Assembly: GCF_021917145.1 (NCBI RefSeq)
Contig: NC_061073.1
Coordinates: forward strand, 11,986,017 to 12,050,016
DNA: 64,000 nt
Direction of reading: 5' to 3'
Origin: Hypomesus transpacificus
Taxonomy: Eukaryota > Chordata > Actinopteri > Osmeriformes > Osmeridae
Shown piece by piece: positions 54,715 through 64,000 of this stretch. Numbering within the stretch: position 1 is the first letter of the stretch; each line of letters starts with the position of its first letter. The position numbers and the translations under genes are program-made. The notes under the pieces are model-generated. The model searched no databases, was not told the origin of the DNA, and worked only from the letters and a program-made list of their open reading frames with translations.

Positions 54715-57700
54715 TTAGCAGAACCACATCCTGAGCAATCAGTCCGTTACTTCTCAGTGGTCTGCACGGACTCAGCCTTCTGTAGGCTGCCTTACAAAGA
54801 GGTAGAATACAGTGCTTAACATTGTGTTGGGCCATCATTGCATATTAATAAAGGATTAGTAAGCATTGTGTAGAGGGCAAACAACAAGGCTCGTCTCCCA
54901 CGGCTACGAGGCCAACCGACAGTCCAAGCACCCAGAAATGTATTGACTGGAGGAAATTGATATTGTTCAGTATAATGTGATGTAGTGGATGCCCCTCTTA
55001 AGTGCAACGCTAAAAAGCATTTGCCAAGATGAGGCAACCGTGGATTGTGTACATTGGAAGCAGTGAATAGTTTGGGAGCGAATGGAAGAATGTATCTGTG
55101 CTGTCAGGGACCCACTAACCCTATCTGGTAGCAATTTGGATAACAGTTTGTTGATCACTGTGGTATTTGCGGAGCCCTTCTGCCCAACATCAAGAATGTA
55201 GAAAACATTTGACAAAAGGATTAGATTGTGTGTGCGTGTGTGTGTTTGTGTGTGTATATATACACATATATACATATGTATCTAAATGACCTCCAATGTC
55301 AGATTCCGTAACATCATCTGACCATATTTATTTGAATAAGCTAAACTTATAATTGGATATCTGTTGAATACATAAATCTCACTGGTTCTGAATGATAACC
55401 AACTTTGTGCATACACATACATGTAAACATATGTTGTATTCTACACTGTGTTCACAAGCAGATTGGGAGAGTCCTCTTTCTCAATCCTAATTACTGTTCG
55501 GATCCTAAACAGTGCATCTAAGTAGCGGTACTTGAACACTGAAAGTCAGCAATAGTTCAGGTATCATCGAAATACGTGCCACTGCTGACAACACAGTAGC
55601 TTAGCACAGCCTGTACTTTCCACTGACGCAACCCTACAATCTTGAGAACTATTGTCTCTAGAATAGATTAGATCACTACCCCAGAATGATGACCTTAGAA
55701 GAACTGAGGGGTTTGGTCTGTTTTGGCAGCAGCCAAAACCAACCAGCCAACAGACGGTTCCCTTATGACTGAAAGAAAGTAGAGAAAGGGGGGGAAGATG
55801 AGTGCAAGGAGATGAGGGTAGAGGTGAATGAGAAGGGTAGGAAAGTTTCACTGAGTGTTGTGCTTTAGATAATTGTGCCATTGCAGCCTGCTGAAATCCG
55901 ATATGATATTTCGGATTTTAAAGACCCCTTGTGTGACAGAGACAGAATGACTGGGGGAGAGGGGTGGATGGAGAAAGATGGAGGGACAGAGAGAAAAAAA
56001 AGAGAGACTTGTTGTCTGTGCCAGACAAAGAAAACAATAGTTTGAGAATCAGATACATGAAGGAAAGAAGACAGGGTTAATAATCCAGGGACATCCAGAT
56101 CACCCCCCCCCCCCCATCCTGTGCCTTCGCCTGCATCTTTCACCCTGCAGTGTAGCGTTCCCTCCAGGGATCTGGCCCAAACATCGTCAACACAATCTGT
56201 CGGCCTTGCTGTGTGTCTGGCCTCATGTCTGTGTATGTGCGTGGGTGCCTTCCGTCACTGTTAACCCACAGTACAGATTTAATCACAATCCCAAAATCCT
56301 TTTCAGGTATTTCAAGAACTGTCTCTCTCTCGCTCTCTCTCTTGTCAAAAGCTGTTGTTGATTCTCTATGATTTGTATCCCCCCTACCTCTCTGTTGGGT
56401 TTAGTCAACATGGTGGGTAAATTGAAACACCATGCACCCAACATAGAATATACATCCTTTAATAGCAGGTTGTAATTCTGTTTAATTCAGCTGTTAAACT
56501 TGCTGCTCTCGCCAACTTTGCTCCCACTCTCAACCTCCCCCTTTGAGCTTTGTAATTACTTCCTATAAGGCATCTGATTAAATGCCTAAATGTAATGTCA
56601 AATAAAATGTATTCTTTCTCTGAAAACCCATATATACACACAGATGTGTAAAACATGAATGACATGATAAACAGTCCTCTTGTAATTCTGCCACGTTTCC
56701 ATCAGAAAACGAACCCATGCTATGGAACTGGCAAGGCTGCTAGCATGCTGCGTAGTGCCGGCTATTGTAGTAACGGTAAGAGTGTAACATTCCTCTGCTG
56801 ACACACCCCCTTTGCTGATCCAAAAACAGAACAGTGCCTGACCCCAGTGTGCTACGGCATCCCTGAACCCAACTCCACACTTCAAAATACCCTGTCTTAT
56901 CTAAGACTGTTGTGACACCATCATGCAGCTCCACCTCCCACTAGACAATGTATTTGACATTGATGGTGGAAGACAACCTTCCACCTCCAGTAAGAATTTG
57001 GGAGTTCACAAGAGTTGTGGGAAGAAGAAAAAAAAACTTGTTGCCTTACGTCTCAAGTGTGAGACATCATGTGTAGGTTGAGAGGTTAGTGAAAAGCTAT
57101 TTCAGTGGCGGGCGAATCAGGCTTGTCGCTCACCTGTTGATCTCGCACGGTGACCGTCACACCAGCCAATACCAGGCAGGAGGGCTCAGAGGGGGCGCAT
57201 CCCTCTCCATCTGTCCTGCACCTCAGCATTCCTTCACTCTGTCTGAAACACAATCCTCCCATCCACACTTATGTACAGCCGAGAGAGTGAGAGAGACGGA
57301 GAGGGAAAGAAAGGGAGAGAGGGAGAGTTTCCTGCGAGGGGAGGAGGCACCAGCAGCAAGCTGGAGTTAACACCACAACAGAGCGATTACTGGAGAGAGG
57401 GGGGGGGAGGAGGGAGGGGTGAGGAGAGGGGGAGAGGAGGGAGGCAAGGGACGGAGAGCTGCTCTAAATCCCATTGACTGTGCTGAGCGTCAAGAGTAGA
57501 GGTCTGATCCTCTCTGGGCTGGGCTCCTAGTCGTGGACGTCTGACACTCATCCACATCAATCAGCATTACCCACTGTGGGGATTGCATGCGTGTGTGTTT
57601 GTGTGTGTGTGTGTGTGTCCTGTTCCTCACGTGAGCATGTTTGTTGTCAGCCGTCTAAAGCACAGTCTGTCAGGGGTTGTTTTTTTGCGTCATTTTCTCT

Positions 57701-59135
57701 TGCTAGCTACAGGCAGACAACTGCTTTTACTTGCAAGCTAGATTCTTCCAGTGTGTTGAATCACTGTGTGGATTTCGACTTCTTTTTACATTCACTTTGC
57801 TTCAGTTGAGATTCCAAAGGCAAACCACACTAATGTACCAGCAGGAAAGTATCAGTCTGCTCAAGAACTACGCTCTAGAGTTTCCCTGTAAACCTTCTAC
57901 CATCCCTGTCAGTTCAATGGTGATGTTCCTATGTTATAGACAACATAGAATTGTATTTTTCTTCAGATTTCAAAATAATTATATGTTAACTGACCTGCCT
58001 TTTCTTAATAGTAATTCCCAATAAATGGTGTTCCTTTCAGATCCGTATCAAGGTAAGTTGTCATGTACTGTATGTTTGAGGCAAAACTAAACATTTGAGG
58101 CAGGTGAATTACCTCCCCGCTAGACACAGCCAATAGACTTGTGGATACATAACAGAACACATACTGTAATTAAAGACAAAGTGTACAGCCTTTCCTGAAA
58201 ATATTATTGACCCCGTTCATCATCAAACAAACTCTCTCTCTTTTGACGGAAAATAGCAACATCTAGAAGCCTGAGACGGCCAATGACAATTCCACTGAAG
58301 ATTGTGGCCGGAACATGTTCACAGCCAATGAGAGGGCTGTATCAGCCTTGCCTGGCGTGTGGGAGGTAATTGGATGCTTTGCATTTTGCGTGTGGGACTG
58401 AAATACATATGCAAGTGTTTTGTCAACAAAGTGAACTAAGCCCGAGTTTCACACAACGTCATCTTTGTTCCGTTCATCGGTGCATCGTCCTGTATGAGTC
58501 AACGTGCTTGTTCAAATTATACAGTAGTTCAAATAGTTCATAAGGTCATATCCATATTGGAGAAAAATGACATTAAACAGTTTGATAATAAACTGACATT
58601 GATTTATGAGCAGGGTTTCTTGAAATACTCTCCTGTCAAGTTTATCCATCCTGGTGCTAAAAACACAGATATTTAATCAATGTGATATCCACCCCGACTT
58701 TGAGTCATATTTGAGGATATTGTTTGTTTAAAAGAGACTGAAGGGAGGGAGAGGTTTAGTGAACCTCCTCCTAGTTTCTGTCAGCAAACAAGCAAAACAC
58801 CATCCGTCTGCCTGTGGTAGTCAAGCTAAACTCCCCTCAAAGTCTGAACATGGCACTTTCATAATCTCTTTCTTCAAACTCACACATGAGACGACGTCTA
58901 ATGTGAAACATGTGGTGCAACAGTCATCTTCTGAGTGGCATGAGAAATTCCAGAAACACGAAAACGCTGCATTTTAATGTGTGTGCAAAATATTTCTTCA
59001 TGTGTTAATGATTTAGATACCTCGTTCAGATCAAATTGCTACCCTCTGCAGTATTCATTTTCATCAACTTTTGGCTGATGGTACTCCTTTAGACATTAGG
59101 GGAAATTATAGTCCCCACCCAAACACATACAAAAA

Positions 59136-59316
59136 GAGCACCCTATCACACATCTATATTTATATACAGTACACACACAAGGCACATCCCTATCACGCGT
59201 GCACATCTTTACAGTACAGTATTCTGTACATAGACACATCTACAGAGCACATCCCTGTCATACATACACACATACACATTTATAGACAGTATACTGTACA
59301 CACACACACATATATA
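59136..59316 (+). repeat. Degenerate tandem repeat, about 62-bp unit, three copies
   Basis: Each unit carries (G)AGCACATCCCT(G/A)TCA, a CACATACACAT-like stretch and a TACAGTATACTGTACA-like palindromic core. The copies are diverged. A frame is open through them, but the protein is low-complexity. Confidence 0.7.
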
Positions 59317-59392
59317 TACACACACAACCCAGCCCACAGACGCCCCCTGCTCTGCGTGCAGTCAGAGTGGAGACAAACGTCTGCTGCCCATA

Positions 59393-59417
59393 GGGGGGGG
59401 GGGGGGGGGGGGGGGGG
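59393..59417 (+). repeat. Poly(G) homopolymer, 25 bases
   Basis: An uninterrupted G run, preceded by CTGCCCATA and followed by CATGAGCAG. Confidence 0.9.
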
Positions 59418-62400
59418 CATGAGCAGTGGGGAGAAACCACATTCCCACAGACCGAGGGGGTGGGATGGTTCTCTTGGCCCGGGGATTCGGGATGTTCGCT
59501 CCAGGCTGCAGCTTCGCTGTACCACCACCCTGGATAAAAGACTCCTCCAACTCTTTCTCTTTTTCTCGAAACTGGATGGAAAAATGTTCTTTCACGGAGG
59601 GGTGGTTTGAATGTACTTGCCATGTGTATACAACGGACATATGGCATGTGTTATGATTTAGTTTTCTAGCCCTACCTCGATTTCCTGTTTCTTTCGGGGA
59701 GTTATGTGTAGGTGTGTGTGTGTTTGTATTGGAACTGGCCCCCGTGTTGCAGGAGAACATTGGAAGAGACAAGAGTTTGATTGAAACTCTGACTTCTAAG
59801 GGTTGAACTCTGACCTGGGTGAGGTGTCTAAATCATAAACACATGAAGGAATCTCACTCTCTCTTATACTCGCTGGCTTGTCCAGACTGGGGATGTTGAC
59901 TGTATTTTCCAAACAGGTCTCTACAAATACAAATCACAGTAGCAGATGTTCTTGTACACACCTTTTCACCTTTCAGCAGTGCGATGCTCTTCGATTGCCA
60001 CTCTGCTCTTGCTTTGACAAGTAAAGACTGTGAGAAAATTGTTGTTTTGAACAGTGTTAAGTGGGTTTCGGAGAAACATGCCAGGACTGAACTGGGTTAT
60101 GGAGACATTTGTCATTAGCGTTTTAGCAAGACCCTCTGAGATTTGGTCAAGACCAGAAACCACTGGACCCAAGAAAGATCCAAGTTTGGTTTGAGAGTAT
60201 TCCAAGCTGCTTATTATGCTGAAGCAACACATACCGCTAAAGTTTATAGCACATGAAAATGAAAAGTCTATTGCTTACAAGATTATGCTTCTAATGCATT
60301 TTTGTGGCAATATCTCCTATGGTCTACACTGAAATAAACACTAAATAAAGAATACTGATTGGTTTGTGTGTCATGGAGATCCGCATTCTCAAGTACAGGT
60401 TCAACAGTTGGTCACAGGTCTGCTGAAACACCTCTTTAGTCAACTGCATCACAGAACAGCTAACAATTGAATAGCACGGTTAGAGGGTGTTTCAACTTAG
60501 AAGGGAGTGTAACTAATTCAACATGGTTAAACACGGATGTGAGCAATCTTGAATTGACAGGCGAAACATGTTGCATCTAAATGGTTGACAATCCCTATGA
60601 ACTTCAATTTGAATTTTTTTGTCTTTGGCGTTTGTAGATCAAATCAAACTTTGGCAGAGCGTGGGCTCTGGAGTCACCAGTCAGTTTGCTGGTCAGGATA
60701 ACTTCACATTTCAATTGAAAGATGGCCAAGTGCTTCCACATGCTCGCTGTTAGCGGAAGGAGCTGTGGAATATTGACGATGGCGTTGTGTTGGTCTCAGC
60801 ACTAAATGTTGCTCCTCAAGGCACAGAGTAAATGACAGAGTTCCTGCCAGCTGAAGGCAACTATAGATTTGGAAGGTGACAATTAGTGACTGTGTGTGTG
60901 TGTGTGGGTGTGTATGATGAGTGTGTGACGTATGTGTCAGCTTTTCGAGTGAGTTCAAGGATTGCTGGAGAGTGAAAATAGCTTATTAGTTGTGTTGGTG
61001 AAAGGATATTTCAGTCATTTTGTGTCCATGTAGTCCTTGAACAGTCGTGATTAAATGTTGTGATTCCAAATGGTTTCATGTTTGAACTTGTACTAGATAG
61101 ATTAAAACAGTTTATAAAAAAAACGTTGAGGACTCAGTGAAGTAGTCTGATCTACTTTGATATGCCTCACTGCTCATCCACATTGAAGGTATATTTGGTT
61201 ATTTCCTCAGTGACTTAGCAAAATGTAGGATCCTGTGAGTTTTACAATACATGTCCTTGATATCTTGGCCCAAGCTTGACTGGCAAACAACTCCTGACGT
61301 TTCAGGCGTCCACACCCTTGTGTACTTGCTACAAATGTATTCAGGATTCAAATGTGTCAGGAAGTATGTTTTTCTGTTCGGTTTGAACGTGATCCATAAT
61401 GAAAGAATGGTCACTTTCAAAGATGCACTTTTTCATCAATGAAGCATTTTACTGAAGAGTGCAACTCAATTGCTTGTGCCTGACTGTTTTAACTTCAACT
61501 GATCAATATGGCAACCAAAACAGGCTTCATCAGCTTAACAACAAATGAGTTCATGAGATTGATCAAACAGGTCTCTCTGATTCAAACGTATAAGAAGTTT
61601 TCTTGTGTTATTGGAAAAATACATGTTGTGTAGAAGTCCTCATTCTATTCCACCGTGCCAGGCACAGGAAATGTTTCCATGGTAATTGGAGTGTCTTTCC
61701 CCTCTGGGGGGAGGTATAGACAGTGGAAGTGGAAAGATGAAACTCCAAAGGGAGAGCTCTCGTCAGCCTTGTTAGGTATTTGTGCATGAAGGGGGCCTGG
61801 GATGTTTACCACGGTAACTTCCCAGTCTTTAATCAACTCCAGGAGATGAGCCTGATAGCTGGACTACAAACATTTACAACTTTTAGATAAACAGGTCACT
61901 TAGAGGCCAGGACAGGACAGTCAGCGTTATGGAGGGCCTACCTTATTGGTGGTCATCTTCTTTACTTTCAAACTATACCTTCACATTCGGGAGCATACAA
62001 CATATTCTTATCCAGTCATGATTTAGTTTAATAGTGCCAATTAAATGTTTGCAGGTTAGAGTGCTGAAGTAAGTCAATGTGCTCCGGATTCAGACCCGAC
62101 AAACACCAAAACGTATTTGTGTTGTTCTTCTTTCCTCAGTAGACAGTAAGTGCAGGACACACTCTAGACACTGAGGCCAGTATTGTAGGCTTTGTTCTGG
62201 CTGGAAAAGTGGTCTTGTAAAAAGAAAAGACTCTTTTTAGTGTCAACTGAGGAAAGGAGCCCATGATGATATGGCACTATGGTGATCTCATTCCCTCTCA
62301 TGAAACTAGTGAAGAAATGGTACAATACATATTTGCCTTAGCATGCTTAATTTGTCTCAGTTCAGATTAACTGCGAGTTTGTCCATGTTTAGATGAGTGA

Positions 62401-64000
62401 CAGTGTACAACTTGGGCACTATATACTTGGTTTTGTCAGCATTCTCAGCGGTCAATCAAACAGTAGTAATCCTACTGTAATACAACGTGTCTCTGACACC
62501 AAACATGTCAAACTCATTCACAGGCACTTACGAACACATGGGGAAATCTATTGTATTTTTAACCCGGGGCAATAACCAGCAGACCTTTGAATTTTCTTGT
62601 TAAAGTTATTTAGCAGACGCTGTCAAATAAAAACGTAAGACTTTGTGTGTTATTATTTTTAAACCAATTCAGAGGTACCTTTCATATAACTAGTCAACAT
62701 CTTAGTGGTGTGTTTGTAATTCCTCTGTGTGTTATGGTTATGTCTGTCTAAGAATGTGGAACACACTTTATCTTGTTGACAGTTAAAACAAGCCAATAGC
62801 TCTCAAAAAGCTGACCCACCTCTTCTCAACACAACTCGCCCAGGCTTACTATTTGTTGTGACTGCTGTTTAGTGCTGCTGTTACTCGACCTTCACCCAAT
62901 CTCAAGTATTTATGAGGTGTATATTCAGGCCTAGTTACCAACTTGTCATTTTCTGTTGTCAAGTAGCATACTTGCTTTAGATTTAGTTTGAAGAGAGTAC
63001 ATTTTTTTTTAACAGCCTTCGCATCAGCAGTGGACATACTTGGTTAAGAATTCCCATTGTAGCTTTGAATGGTGTGATGATTCCCAATTTGCGTCCAGAA
63101 AGGAAGTGAGTCACTCTCTGGGTAGGACATTTCCTGTTCAATTCTATTTATAGATAAGATAAGTCGCTCACTCTCTGTCTCCCTGTCACTCACATCTCTC
63201 TTTTTTACATGCACACATACACACACACACAATCACTTTGAAGAGGTCAAGCAGTGCTCATGCCCTTCGTGTTGGGCGTTACTTTCCTGTCTGCCTCCCA
63301 GTGGGGCCAGCTTTGCTTGTGTTGGACACAGCCATCACAACCCACCTAAAATCCAGGGGAGGATTTCTTAAATCGACAGATCCAACAGTACATTCCTGTC
63401 ACCGGATCTGTCTGGGACCAGAACATTTTAGGTGTGTTCTTCCACTTCTGAGCCTCGGTGTACACGGTACATTTAGCTCTGTTTTTGTAATAGTTTCAAG
63501 ATCAATGAAGCTCTGGATTCAAACAAATTCATCGAAGTTCAGAGTTTAGCAAAGGTTTTGCAGTGTTGATACTAAATGGAGATCGTTTCTGTCTTTTGTA
63601 CTGGTGTTGGAAGTCTGTGGAGGTTTTTGAGACATGACCGATTTAGTGTTTATTTTACTGTCCTGGAAGGGGAAGTGTCGAGTCTGGGAGTAAGGATTTG
63701 ATCTTAATGCAACAGAGGTGTGCCTGATCTTATCACTCACTCAGTCTAAACATTATTCTACAGCAAAGCTCTTTTTTTTAACACCAAGGAAATAAATGTC
63801 TCATGGAAATATTTAGACTGAACGGTGCTGCTGTGAATTTAAACATTTACGATATGTTTAACTAAAACATTGATTTCAATAAGGTGGATTTCTTATCTGA
63901 GTAAATGTGAAAAGATTGCAGCTGCACACGTTTCTTGATGAGGAGTCGTTTGACTCAAGTTAAAATCAAGTTTAATGAAGGGTGTTAAAAACCAAGTGCA

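Larger units (their letters stand above)
53111..64000. other. Right-hand region with no recognised gene
   Basis: I find no conserved exon on either strand. Contents: an L2-type retroposon tail (53,747-53,798), G-rich minisatellite (54,294-54,362), a 24-base G run (54,691-54,714), a 13-base C run (56,103-56,115), G-rich tract (57,390-57,450), a tandem repeat of about 62 bp (59,136-59,316), a 25-base G run (59,393-59,417) and several GT/CA runs. The next genes of the mammalian block are presumably beyond the window. Confidence 0.55.

Noticed and set aside
59071..59610. 179-codon open frame
   Set aside because: It is made of tandem repeat, CA/TA runs and a 25-base G run.

Overview
The window is vertebrate nuclear DNA, almost certainly from a ray-finned (teleost) fish. 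The genes are split by GT-AG introns. The spacers carry tRNA-derived SINEs whose 3' tail resembles that of L2-type fish LINEs, a piggyBac-like MITE, a Tc1/mariner remnant, many CA/GT microsatellites and unusually long poly(G)/poly(C) runs. A smelt-like (osmeriform) source is only a weak guess. Nothing here is bacterial or viral.

Region by region. (1) 1-15,405, plus strand: the 3' part of pot1 (telomere single-strand-binding shelterin subunit). Twelve coding exons are visible (152-15,170, 550 codons before the stop); the first exons, encoding most of the first OB fold, lie off the left edge. (2) 18,955-24,670, plus strand: complete two-exon gpr37 (620 aa), an orphan class A receptor. (3) 25.2-39.4 kb: a gene-poor spacer with mobile-element remnants. 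(4) 39,795-52,801, minus strand: a tandem array of three GH56 hyaluronidase genes, each with three coding exons of about 0.94-0.96 kb, exactly 90 nt, and a C-terminal exon. The first (482 aa, GPI-type tail) is SPAM1/PH-20-like and nearest gpr37. The second (453 aa, no anchor) looks secreted. The third (528 aa) is the HYAL4 orthologue, with an added Glu-rich linker before a GPI-type tail. (5) 53-64 kb: no gene recognised.

Gene order and relative orientation (POT1, GPR37, then oppositely oriented SPAM1- and HYAL4-type genes) match the human 7q31 block from general knowledge, except that no TMEM229A-like reading frame is seen between gpr37 and the hyaluronidases. The genes are not one pathway: pot1 acts at telomeres, gpr37 in neural and glial signalling, and the hyaluronidases cleave hyaluronan or chondroitin. 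The most informative signals are divergence inside the hyaluronidase cluster (substrate-site Tyr replaced by Ala in the HYAL4 gene, different C-terminal anchoring, an acidic microsatellite-encoded linker), retroposon tail sequence forming a pot1 splice-acceptor region, a 27-nt pot1 microexon, and an extra C-terminal Phe on gpr37.

Exon boundaries were assigned by hand from reading frame, splice dinucleotides and remembered family sequence. No alignment or RNA evidence was available.
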